Source: Adineta ricciae
Lineage: Eukaryota > Rotifera > Eurotatoria > Adinetida > Adinetidae
Assembly (NCBI GenBank): GCA_905250025.1
Contig: CAJNOJ010000209.1
Coordinates: forward strand, 1 to 64,000
Direction of reading: 5' to 3'
DNA: 64,000 nt
Part shown: piece by piece, positions 46,989 to 58,724 of the stretch
How positions within the stretch are numbered: the first letter of the stretch is position 1
How the letters are laid out: each line of letters starts with the position of its first letter
The notes under the pieces: generated by a model
Database searches by the model: none
What the model was told of the DNA's origin: nothing
What the model saw: the letters and a program-made list of their open reading frames with translations, nothing else
Made by a program: the position numbers and the translations under genes

Positions 46989-49900
46989 TCAATTTCCGAA
47001 CCAATCGAAGACTAAAGCTCCACCGGATGACTGAGTCCAGAGACCTTGAACGGATGCTGCCCATGGATTAATACCAGCCTGCATTGCTGTCACACCCGGT
47101 GCACCAACTGTTAGTCCATACGTATTGCTGGTGTGACATACTTTTGTACTGCCACATTGAACTGTCACCTAAAAGCAAAATCAATGGTTTTTTTCCGAAA
47201 ATTAAAGTTAAAACGGTAGTTGTACATTAGAAAGTTCTGTTTGATCGGTGACAAGCCATGTTAAACCACGATCATTACTTCGAATGATTGAAACGCCATC
47301 TTGTGCATAACCATAGAGAGATTGAGTTTTCTCACTAGTATCGAAAGCAAATAAATTGATATTTGCTACCGTTGTATTTAAAGCTAAAATACGAATGAAG
47401 TATTCAAATTTAACCAGATTAACTTCTTACCAATCCATGTAGCTGATGATGATGTACCACCATTGAGAAGAACATGACATAAGAATGAAGTTCTACACAA
47501 ATGAATGTCAATGAGTAACTGGTGAAATTACATGTGGATTTTACCTTGTGATTGATTCATCACAAACATAGACATCGTCCGCATACGTAAGACCTGTTTG
47601 AGTTGGTGGGGCAACAAGTACTGATCGGACATTAAGTGCATTCGACGTAGAGGAACAAACACCTGAATAGAAAACTGTTTTCTTGTTACTTCTATCATGA
47701 TTGATCTTACTTGCAACAGTAGTATCTGAAGTATTCACGAGTCCAGTTACATTCAAAACAAAGCCGCTCGTTTTCGTCAATAAATCACTTGGTTGTACAA
47801 CATCAATAATATAAATACGTAGATATCGAATGAGGAGTGAACTGGCCAGTGGAACAATGTACGATGAACTACCATTAACAGGATAAACCATTGAATCTAC
47901 CGCAAAACTAACTCCATCCCAGCTGTAACCAATTTGAATCGAAAGAATAGGTGCAAATGCTGCTGGAACAGTCAGTTGAATGCTGTTAACTAACGTTAAA
48001 TTGCCAAAGCTGATTTGCATATAAGTAGTACCGGATAACATCCATTGATGTGATCGATATCCTGTTTGCCAACCACTTGATCTAACTAAGGAAGCATCTG
48101 ATCCTCGAACACTACTACTGAATTGACAAGAGTCTAATCCACCGAGAATATTGGAATAAGTCGAAGCCACTAACAATTAGAATCATCATTACACAGAAGA
48201 AAATGAACGGAGTTTCACATTACCTGATGTCATGGATGTGGATAAAGAAATAACGTCTTGAAACACAAATACTGTTGATGCAGGATAGTATGCAACATTT
48301 GTTCTGAAAGATGAAACGATTATTCGTGTACACAAGAACTCTTTCTTGCATTTTACCTTGCTCGTTTCATACAGAGAAATTCATGTGGAATTGTAATTAT
48401 GGGTGAGTTGTATCGTTGATAGACCAATGCCATTTGATTCGATGTACCGATGTTCAAAGTAAATGTCAATGTGCCTGCATCATTGAAAAGTAATGTACCC
48501 AACTATAAGAAAAAACAATCAAAGTCTATATTATCGAAGTAGATATTCTTATTACATTGAATAGAACGTATGAACTGTTATCAGTGGTGTAGTTTGTTCC
48601 AATCGTAGTTGAATTATAGCTCTGGAGTGAGATCCATGTTGGTAAGTAGATGATTATTTGAGCATTGATACATTCAGCAGTGGAATTGTTTGCGTGACTG
48701 TATTGAATTTTACCACTATAAGTTGATCTAAATTTATAAAAAAAAAACAATCAAAAGCTTTTCTTCTTGCACATTCGAGCTTTCCAACGTACCCCATAAG
48801 ATAAGTGCCGCTTGTTAAGTCGGTGCGATTGACAATCATGATTGGTCTTTCAGTTCCATTTCTTGAAACAACATTCGAATATGTTTGTGTGATATTATAT
48901 CCTGCAAATGTTGCAGTTAAACCCACAGTAAATGCAAAGTTTGTTTCTGCTAACGGATTATCAGTTAAATAGCCAGTTGCTCGAACAGCGATAAAATTAT
49001 CGGTTGCATTTGAAAAATTACTTATTATTGTTGAAATTCCTTTTAAAAACACAATAAATGTACAATTTCATTTCAGATGCTCCTTCTTCTCCTACCTGTA
49101 TTTGTCACTACACCTAGATCAAGATAGGCTGTATCTTGATAAGTTGAACCGGCGACACTTGAGGAGTATGTCCATTGATATTTATTTCCGAGAGCATATT
49201 CGTACATAAACGATCCAACATTTATACCAGCAGAAAGGACAGTAGCTGAGAGAATATCGACTGAAACAGCACTCGAGACTGGTACACTGGCAATAAGTAG
49301 TTGCAAACGGCCTTGAGAATACGTTGGTAGATAAACTTTGAAGTCGAATGTAACTGGTTGACGAATACCGCTTTGAATAGTTGAGTTACTGACTCCTAGA
49401 ACTACGTTGGATGAATCATTGGACTAAAAGATCGAACGAATTGATCTAATCGGAAGTGTCTCAAGAAAGAATTACTCACGAATAATGTGAAACCTGTGTA
49501 ACTAGTGTAGCTTTTCACTATTAAGGGATAACTAGTATTGACAAAAGATTGATTATTGTTAATCAATGCCGAGATAGTAACAGATAGTTGATTATTAACT
49601 GCCACTGTAGTCGTCACTGGCACACGAACATTTGCGTGAACGACTAACTATAAAAGTAGAAGAACATGACGAATTAGTAGACGAGAAAAAAGAGATTGAC
49701 TTACTGTACTAGCTGTTGCATTAGTTGGATCAATTGGATAATAGCAGAGTGTACCAAGATCCAGATACATCGACGAGTTGTATAACGTTGATCCACCACT
49801 AAACATCAAGTTCAAATTCTCTCCTATATTGAATATAGTTGTTTCGTCTTACCTCGACAAGGATGGTGTTGCTTTACTCTTCATGCACATTAGATTATCA

Positions 49901-52900
49901 CCGGCACTAACGACATATCCAGCAGTGAAGTATGCAGCATTGCTTGATCCGGCTGCTATTCCAAATAGAAAAGCAACTGGATAACATTGTTGAGTGGTGA
50001 GATTTAGAGCAAGAACAAATTGTGTACGAATAGAAACATCTTGGCCAAGATAAGCGAATGAGCCGTTGTTTGTGTCATTCATTTGTTCATAGACTGATGC
50101 ATTTAGTGGGTTGATTGTTAACGGCTAAATGAACAGAATTTTAGAATATAGGAAAAATAAAGATTTGTATCTACATTTCCAAATGAGCTGGTTGAACCGC
50201 TAGTAAATGATGATATTATTGATGCCAATGCGGATTGGCCAGATGGTACTAAATTCGATAATTGTAAATTGAACGTAGAGGCCGATTGTGCTGTCGCAAG
50301 GAGATACACTTGAATAATTACTGTATCTGAATCAACTGATAACGATGCATTGACGGTTGAAGTATTTGCTAAATAGAAATCAGAGACTTAACATAATGAA
50401 AAACAACGATAATCAAGTGAGAGTACGTACAACCAATGCTACATATCAAACCAAGATTTGTTGTTGCTATTGCGGATGCTCCATTTGTATTATACGTAAA
50501 TACCGAAGAGACATCATTTGAACACGGAACATTACTACCACGTTGTGGGGATATATCAACCCGACATACACTTGTTTGTTGATTGGCTTCATTAGTAACT
50601 AGATGATAGAGAAAGGAGGGACGAATGATTCAGTGTAGTTTTTCTTTATCGTTTTACTTACTAGCACTGTTCAATAATGAATATGCTCCATAAGAACCAG
50701 ATGGAACTTTCAAAGCATAATTAGCAACGGTTAATCCATTTATTGTGTACGCTTGTGCACTGGTGTTCAATGCAAACAATACAGGTGTTCCCTATAGAAG
50801 AATGTGCTTTATCTGATTAGTCAACTAGTTTCTTCACGTACAATAACATTTGGTGGAGTAACGAGTTGACTTCCAGAGAAAAGTATTTGTCCAACCCAGA
50901 TATTGGTCGGAGCGTAATAAACATCAAGACTAACATATGTGGATTGTCCATCGCCTAATGCATTTTCAATTTTCACATATACTCCTAGAAAATTTTCGAC
51001 GAGGATAGTTCGTGAAGAAAGTAAATGAATACACGGCTTTCTTACCAAGGCGAATTTGACCGAGGGAACTATCCGTTTGTGTGGATTGATAATTGCATAA
51101 TGGACCCAATTGAATATAAGCTGTGTCATTTTTCCGTTGGTTATATCTATAACAATAGGAATACGAAGATTTAAAAAAAAACATTCGTGTTATCTTAATC
51201 ACCTCGAAGCATAGGTTATAAATGGTGATTGAGGTTGATTGTAGTACGTTGGTATTAAACATGGAAGATTCGTTCCGACAGATAGAACTTGAACCAAACA
51301 TATACTTGCAGCTGGTTGACCACTGCCAGGAGATGATTCATTAGTTGTAATTCGTACTGTCATCGGTGTGTAGAGACCACCTGCTTGCGTGAAAATATCG
51401 TAATAGAATAAACGTGTATAACCCAACGTTGTTGCTGATTGATTAGTTGTTACATTGTTTTCATAGGATAAGCTGAAAGTTGGTTGAGTGAGCGACTGTA
51501 AATGAGAAAAAGATCCGTAGGTGTGCTTTGAAAAAGAACTTTTCATTTTACTGTTGAGTTGTAACTGATAGGCGTGACATTGTAAGCAGCATTTCCAAGC
51601 CAAATTGTATTGTTTCCCAAAGTCATAGCCACGGTTGGCCAAAGAACAGTTTCAGTTGTATTCATCACTTGAAAAATCGCATTAAGTCTAATAAGAGAGA
51701 GAGAACATGCAAAACTCCAAAGTCAAATTCTATTTTCATTTACACTAATGTATTGACGTCATCAGAATAGGAACTTTGACGTACGCCTGTATTTTGTATC
51801 ACACCGTAATCATACGATAGTTGATCGTAGATAGTCGAATTAACACTTGATGAGTAGGTTCGTCGAGAGATACTTGTGTCAGCACATTGAGGATTTGAAC
51901 CAGCCACATTTTCACCAGCGGATTGGATTAATACCGAACATGACTTCAATGACGATGTAGAAGAGTTTCCTGCGCCGTTCAATTCAATAACAACTGGAGC
52001 AACAAAACCACTTGGAATAACCATTGTTACTTTCATTACTAATGATTGATAGATGCCCACTGAACTCGCTTGTTGAGTGATGGAGAATGTTGGTAGCGAC
52101 CCGTTCTGTAGATATTCGTGATTCAATTCATAGTTTTCGATGAAAGAAGAGACTAATAACTTACAATAGCATATGGAGCTACGCTTGGTAACGCGGAAAT
52201 TGAATATGTTTGTGACACCGTCGAACTGGATGACGTTGCTTGAGCAGTCAGCGTACCAACGGTATATGAGCTGACACCGTCGGTTTTGAATACACGACCG
52301 TACACAGTAATATACAGAGTTGATGCTGATCCACTATACGATTCTATTAATAGATACAAATTGATGAAATGATGTGTTACTGATGTTAACAAAAAAGTTT
52401 TCATATACGTGTATTAACAATTTGACCAAGAGTGATTGTAATTTGATTGTTTACCAATGCGGATGTTAAGTTGACGGATATTTCGTAGCCTAATGTTGGT
52501 AAATGTTGAAAACCACTACTCGCAGTCTTGAAAAAGGGGAACTATTAGAAGAGAGTTTTCCATTTGGAATACGTTACTTGAATATAAGCAGAACAAAGCC
52601 CGATTTGCGATGGATTATTGTTTTTAATTGTGAAAACAAAGTTGGACGCGTACGTGGCATTGTAATTGACCGGAACTGCTAACGAGAATGGTGAACCTTG
52701 TGCAAACTGTAAAGTTGAGTTGTTAATTGTGCCGAGACTTAATGGGCCTATTGTACCCTATACAAAGATATATCGAATCAAACGAATGACAATAACAAAT
52801 GATTATTTTCAACGAACGCCCGAAGCATTTGCAAAGATGAACAAAGCTTGACCGATCCAAATCTCCGAAGCATTATTATATTCGATACCGACAGTAACCC

Positions 52901-53855
52901 ACTAGAAAATGAAATACGACCGATGAAGACGACTAAGTCATTGTTTACACTTACATATTGAGATCCATTCGTTTGATAAGAAGGATTGCTAATCACCACA
53001 CTACGAAAACCGATTTGAATGACGCTTTGTGTATCGTTAGTCGGTGCATATAAACCACTGTTAACTACAGTTCCAAAATCAATACGAGCATCATTAAACT
53101 AAAATTAATCATTCAAAAATTCATAATCTTTTATTCGAACAATACTTGTGATGTATTCATTGCTGATGTCATCGTTATTGAGGGATCATAGATACTCTGT
53201 GTGTTGGCGAAATTACTACCGACATATGCTATTTGAGGTTTTGATACTTGCATAACAGCAGTATCATTATCTGGCATGATGATTTCCACGCTAAGATCCG
53301 TTGAGACACTTGGGCCGGTCGAATATGGAATGGTTATTGTCACCACAAAATCGCAGTAATCCCCTATGAGGAAATATTCAATTAATGCAAACAAGATACT
53401 TTCATTCCACTTACCAACTCGGACCAGAATAGAAGAGTTGCAATTGCCTTGTTTCGCGTAATCAACATTAACACTAGCATTTACTGCGCCAACCGATGGA
53501 ATCACTTGAATAGAAATATACGAATGCAAACGAAATTATCATTTCAGTACGTTGTTTGTGAATATTACGAAGCAGACTGATTATATTGTGGTAGAAATGC
53601 TCAAATTGCTATGAATGGGAAACTTTTATCTTCGACGCCGTTTTGCAATGTCTCCAACCCTCTTCATCTTATCGCGTATCTTTACAAAAGTATATTTCGT
53701 TATTCGAATCTACCATGATCGATTTCTCATGTGAATGATGTCACCCGTAAAACCTCTTTCATCCGATAATTCGATTCGCGTTTCTTACCTGAAGCAGCTA
53801 TCACCATTACCACAACGATCATTAACATATTCCATTGTTTTATGTTCAATTTCAT
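46989..53855 (-). CDS. Large secreted modular protein with F5/8C-like domain near the C terminus, many small exons
   Basis: The first exon (53789-53855) encodes MKLNIKQWNMLMIVVVMVIAAS, a clear signal peptide; the next coding exon ends at 53514. About 30 small exons split by ~50-nt introns follow, with the stop at 46989-46991 after the terminal VFDWFGN. I estimate roughly 1,700 residues; not every exon edge was fixed. The body repeats beta-rich modules marked by a D/L-G-x-[VIL] strand (ARIDFGTVVNSG, AYLDLGVVTNTG, MYLDLGTLCYY, AYIQLGPLCNY) and an IW[IVL]G[QN] strand (SEIWIGQALF, NIWVGQILF, TIWLGNAAY), with many N-glycosylation sites. Near 47.7-48.2 kb a segment (WMLSGTTYMQISFGNLTLVNSIQL) resembles an F5/8 type C (discoidin) domain. 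No membrane anchor is seen. The repeat family is not one I can name. Confidence 0.75.
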
Positions 53856-55007
53856 CTTACTTGTAGGGCCTCCTCCGCGTAAATGACTGCAAATGAAGGT
53901 TTTTTAAATAAAAAAAATATTTTTTCTCTTTTTACTTTTTTATTTCTAATTTTTTTTCTCGCTGTTTCCCAGTTACTTTTCAGAAAGCATAAAAAAGAAG
54001 TGGATAGACACATACATTGGCCATTATCATGAATTTGAAGAAACTTCCCCCCCCCCCCTATTTTCAATTTTTTTTTGCCAATGACGTCGTTCAACTATTC
54101 CTTTGTTCTCTGAACATCAACGTCTATGCAGCAGCTTTTCACTCAAATACTTGAAAACAAGTTTTAATTTAGTAAAAGCTTTTCTCTTTTTTTCCATATC
54201 ATTAGAAAAGAAGTAAAGACTAAAACAAAACACAACTTCAATTAGACGTTTTGAGAATCCATCAGGCATTGTCCCTTTAAAGACAATAAATACTGTTATG
54301 TGACTGGAAGCCAGACTAGCGCGTACTTTTGGACAGTGTGAACGTATTTTGAATAAGCAAATCTTCTTTCGATGATATGAATCATTAAAGATGTATCCTC
54401 GAACTAAGAAAGTCTTTGTTCGTAATTTAATTGCTGTATGGAATTTTGCATCCATCTAAAAAAAATTACTTGAGTTTTGTATATTATTCATGATTGTTCC
54501 TTTTGATATTTTCAAGAAGCGCGAAAAAGGTTTCAGAGAATAAAAGCTTGTTTCTGAAAGAATGACATTTTACAATGAGTTGTCAATTTGAAGAGAAAAA
54601 TAATGCTGTTTCTCTGTAAACTTCAACGAGATTCTGCGAATTGGCAATGTTCATCACGTACGAGCTGATAGCTCGCCTGGAGAATGGAAAGAATTCTGGA
54701 ACATTAGAATAATGATAGACAAAAAAGTGAACGGAAAAGAAGTGTGAGATGACGTGAGCAAAATTTCACTCTTTTACAAACGCGTTTTCTTTCTTTTCAT
54801 GTTCACACTCACTATAAACATTCATTTATTTTTTTTTGTACTTGAATTTATTCATTTTCTTTTATCACAACAATGAGATACAAAACCGAATATAAACACC
54901 AACATTCGAGAAAAACGAGTGAGAGCAAGCATTGCATTGTGATTGCACATCTGACATCTAAAAGCTACTACGACAATATCGAACACACCAACAAAATCGA
55001 TTTCCTT
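53856..55007. other. Intergenic region with poly-C tract
   Basis: No supported gene. A run of 12 C lies at 54047-54058 next to T-rich low-complexity sequence, a place where assembly errors are likely. A 112-codon minus-strand frame at 54117-54455 has no motif and is not called. Confidence 0.5.
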
Positions 55008-55800
55008 TTAAACATCATCAAACGGAGGTAAACCAAACTCCACGGGATCGAATTTCAATAAGCTATCCAATTTAAGTGTAGCATGCTTTAAGATCCACGG
55101 GTCGTAATTACTTAATGGTAAACTCGGAACCAGGACGACCCTCATTCCAGCTGAGAGGGCAGCTCGAACGCCGTTTTCTCCATCTTCGAATACTAAACAT
55201 TGACTCATGGAAATCGGCGGATTGGGGAATTTCTCTGCACATGCAAGGAATATATCCGGTTCGGGTTTAGTTAAACGGATTTCTTTTGTTTCGGTACAAA
55301 TGACCGGATCGAATAGTTTGAATAATTCTCGATGACCACTTATTTTTAACGTGTATAATTCATGAGATGAACCTGTGCCAATCGCTTGAAAAACAAAAGA
55401 GAAAGATTTCAGAAGAGCGCATATTGTTTCATACCCATAGGAATATTGTAATTGGCTAAGTGTCGAATCAAACGCTCGGCACCTGGTAATAATTCAGCCG
55501 ATGGAAATGCTTGAGTATACAATTCGTTAGATTTAGCTAAAAATTCTTCATCTGTCATTGGTAAATTCAATTCTCCTACAAACAAGAACAGATTCCCATC
55601 GAGAGACAAACGTTTCCTAAAAACATACGAATTAATATTTGTCCTGCCTCCAATGCCGATTTTCCCATCATTTCTAATTTTGTTTCTGTGCTAAAATTCT
55701 TTCCATACGGTGCACACAACTGCTGCATACATTCTGTATAAATAGATTCCGTGTCTAATAGCAAACCATCCAAATCGAATATACAATGTGTAACACTCAT
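55008..55800 (-). CDS. PUDP: Pseudouridine-5'-phosphatase (HAD family, HDHD1-like), 3 exons
   Basis: Minus-strand exons 55629-55800, 55435-55575 and 55008-55384; 690 nt, 229 residues (human 228). A cytosolic HAD-superfamily phosphatase that dephosphorylates pseudouridine 5'-monophosphate from RNA turnover. HAD motif I is CIFDLDGLLLDTE (DxD nucleophile), motif II is AIGTGSS, and motifs III/IV are KPEPDIFLACAEKF and CLVFEDGENGVRAALSAGM. The alpha-helical cap is MMGKSALEAGQILIRELNLP. The C-terminal FGLPPFDD matches the human FGLPSYE ending. An upstream in-frame non-ATG extension is ignored. Confidence 0.94.
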
Positions 55801-56385
55801 GATAAACTCGTCAAACAAAATCTAAAATAATCTTTCTATTTTTCTTTATCTGTGAATCGATCGTTAACAAACAAATTCCGATCAGACGGAGAAGTATTAG
55901 AGTAAGTTAATTAGGATGCAGTATTTTCGAAAGGGGTTCATTTCATTAGTTAAAAAGTGTATAAACGGAGCATTAATTTGTTTTTCCTATGTTGAGCTAT
56001 TTTCTCAAAAAGTAATAAATGTGAAATGTTTTACTTACTCTAAGTATAGTTTCCTCGAAGGAAATTGAGACATAGAACAAGTCTGAGGAAAATATTTTAC
56101 CGATTATGATAGTTTTTTTTTGTCAAATATATGAAATGTTCAGGCAGACTTCGTGGAAAGCATCGCAGAACTGACTTGAAAGTTGTTGGAAGGAGTGAAA
56201 AGACATGTCGATTGTTTCTATCGTGTTTAGTCTGAAAAAAAACACATCAAATAATTGCTGTCGAATAAATACTTTATAACCAGATTTGTTATTTTGTTCG
56301 TGGGGAAAATGAAGAGTAATAAAAGACGAGAACATTTCACACAGAAAAACAAGACTCATGACATATTGAAAGACAAATCATTTCG
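55801..56385. other. Spacer between PUDP and SLC39A11
   Basis: No coding signal; holds the PUDP 5' region and the SLC39A11 3' region (both genes on the minus strand). Confidence 0.5.
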
Positions 56386-58552
56386 TCAATTAAATACAAC
56401 ATCTAGTACCATCATCACTGTAAATCCACCTAGAATACAAAGTATTTTCTTTAGCAAAAAGTTCTGCTCGAATGCAAAGTTCGAAACATACTCATCAACC
56501 ACCAAGACGACATCGTTCGGTTTTGACTAAAGAAAATGCCGAAACAGAACTGATAAAATTATCGCTTCATCAAACTTACGAAGTAATTTCCGGGATGATT
56601 TCATTGAAAACAACGAACAACATTGCACCCGCGGCAAACGAAAGCGCGAACGGTAATAAAGAATTCGCTAGTTGAACAAAACACACGCCGAGAATCCCTG
56701 CAACAATCTCTACCAATCCGCTCAATTGACCATACCTAAAAACTAACAATAATCCTCTACACGAAGCTTTCAATCAAACGAACCAAAATGCCTTGCCAGA
56801 TCCAATACCAAATGAACGCAATGGTAGACTTATGGCCAATCCTAAAAAGATTCTTTTCTCTTTAGATCATTCTTGGTGCACAGGAGAGAACAGTCTTTTC
56901 TAGTAATACGTGGAATCTCTTAGTACTGACTAATAAGATGTGTGCGGAAGTAGCTGTTCTCCCAAAAGAATTGTGAAAGGAAAATGAAAAAAAGAATTCT
57001 ATCATTCATAGAAGATTATTATTCTATCGAACAAAAGAACAAGTCGACTTTATGGCAATCTTACTCATGACATGAATGCTTTGTGTATGACATAGCATGT
57101 TTAGATGGATCTCTAATAATGTATTATGACAAGTTTCGAAGGCTGAACAAATTCAATTATATCTTTTCGAAAAGAAAGCACTAGTTAATCTATGCAATTT
57201 TGACAGCTGCTTTGATTAGACAAGTATCGTCGTGATTTGCTGTCGCAGATGTTCTTTCATATGTAAATCTCTACCATGTTGTTTTTCTTGTTTTCTAGAT
57301 GGATACTTTCACGTCTCGAAATAATTATTAAACAAAGAAACTAACTGAATCTGATTACAAACCGAAATCACGACAGAATCAGCGTGCGTGTAAAAGAAAG
57401 TTGCCGTCTATAATTTATAACAATTAACTTTCAAGACTGATGAAGCTGCATTAATAATCCATCATAGTTCTTTCGTTCTCATCGAACAATGTAAGATAAA
57501 CATCACTTAGACGCTGCAGACGAAATAATTCTATTTTTATGTAACGGAGTTGTATGCGCCAGGATGGAAATTTAATGTACATACCTTCGGGGAAATTTTG
57601 AATACCGATGCCGACTGCTAAATTGCTGAGAAGCGAAGAGAACTATTATTTTGGTGGGAGCATCGGACACTTACCGAGCTTGGTTAAAGGCTGATGTGGC
57701 ATTATTTGACGATGAAATTGATCCAAATCCGACGCCAACAGCCAAGCCTTCTGCAACAATTATCCCGATTAAATGAAACATAATCCGATTGAATTTTTTC
57801 TCTTATCCTCTTACCTGGAAAGTTATGTACGGTGACAGCAATTATTAACAGGAGTAATCGATGCCATTTTGTCTGTTCTTCGTTATTCTCAATAAAGTTT
57901 TTACTTTCATCCATTGGACTGTCCCCAATCGGAGTATGAAATCTATTTTTCCCATCGTGATTACGTTTCAATCGCGAACGCACAGCAGAATTCATTTTTA
58001 AAGTGGAACATGCATTGTCGGGCTTTTTTATCTTGTATTCATCGGTTTTCTTGTTCGAGATTACTTGAAACACTTGCTTGGACGTAATCGATGGTAATAA
58101 GAGATCAGTAGTGTGAACAAACAATCCGCCAAACAGAAAACCAAGAATAATTAAGCAAAAATTCACGCGATGATCTAGATGAGATTCTTCACGAGCTATT
58201 CGAAATGCGGGATCAAGTAAACTCCAGAATGATGCAGCTGTCATTACCTAAGAATAGATAAGAAACACCTGAAATTTCTATAGTAAAATTGAACTAAACT
58301 CACCCCAGCTCCAAAACCGAGACTATAGTCAAGTAACTTTTGCTAGAAAATTATAAAAAATACGCATGTTCAATATGTTCAATCAAACTTACATTGGTAG
58401 ATCTGAATATAAATACGAGAGCAGCGCCTGCTGCTGTCACAAACCATGTGAATCCTGTTCCTAGGAGATAGTCACAGTGTTTCTCTCGAATAGAATTTCT
58501 GGGCAATCATACCTAGGAGGCATTGAATGAAGGGTGGTTGGTCACGTAACAT
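56386..58552 (-). CDS. SLC39A11: Zinc transporter ZIP11, 10 exons
   Basis: Minus-strand exons: 58513-58552, 58393-58460, 58304-58342, 57815-58247, 57675-57750, 57585-57625, 56784-56841, 56580-56735, 56492-56526, 56386-56429; 990 nt, 329 residues (human 342). ZIP-family importer moving zinc into the cytosol; ZIP11 is reported in Golgi and nucleus. Hallmarks: FTWFVTAAGAALVFIF, LGFGAGVMTAASFWSLLDPAF, a basic variable loop, the metal-site helices IAVTVHNFPEGLAVGVGFG and LAVGIGIQNFPEGLAISLPL (HNFPEG and QNFPEG, the ZIP11 pattern), YGQLSGLVE, LSFAAGAM and FNEIIPE. The short final exons restore the typical GFTVMMVLDV ending. The intron 56842-57584 (743 nt) is unusually long. Confidence 0.93.
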
Positions 58553-58724
58553 GAATAAATGAACGTATCTGTCATGTTAGCATTCACCGTCAATGGCAAT
58601 CCATATTTTATCCATAATGTTCATCGATTGGCTCAAAACTCTCACCAATGGAAATCGACAGAAAGAAACAAAAAACAAAAGGCACTAAAATTGATTGTAT
58701 TTTGCTTCTGAAAGAACAATTAAA
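58553..58724. promoter_or_regulatory. Shared divergent promoter region of SLC39A11 and TCERG1
   Basis: The start codons of SLC39A11 (58552, minus) and TCERG1 (58725, plus) are only 172 bp apart and face away from each other. All upstream control and 5' untranslated sequence must lie in or near this interval. No specific motif is claimed. Confidence 0.55.

Noticed and set aside
54117-54455. 112-codon minus-strand frame
   Set aside because: No domain, no splice signals joining it to neighbours, next to poly-C and T-rich low-complexity sequence.
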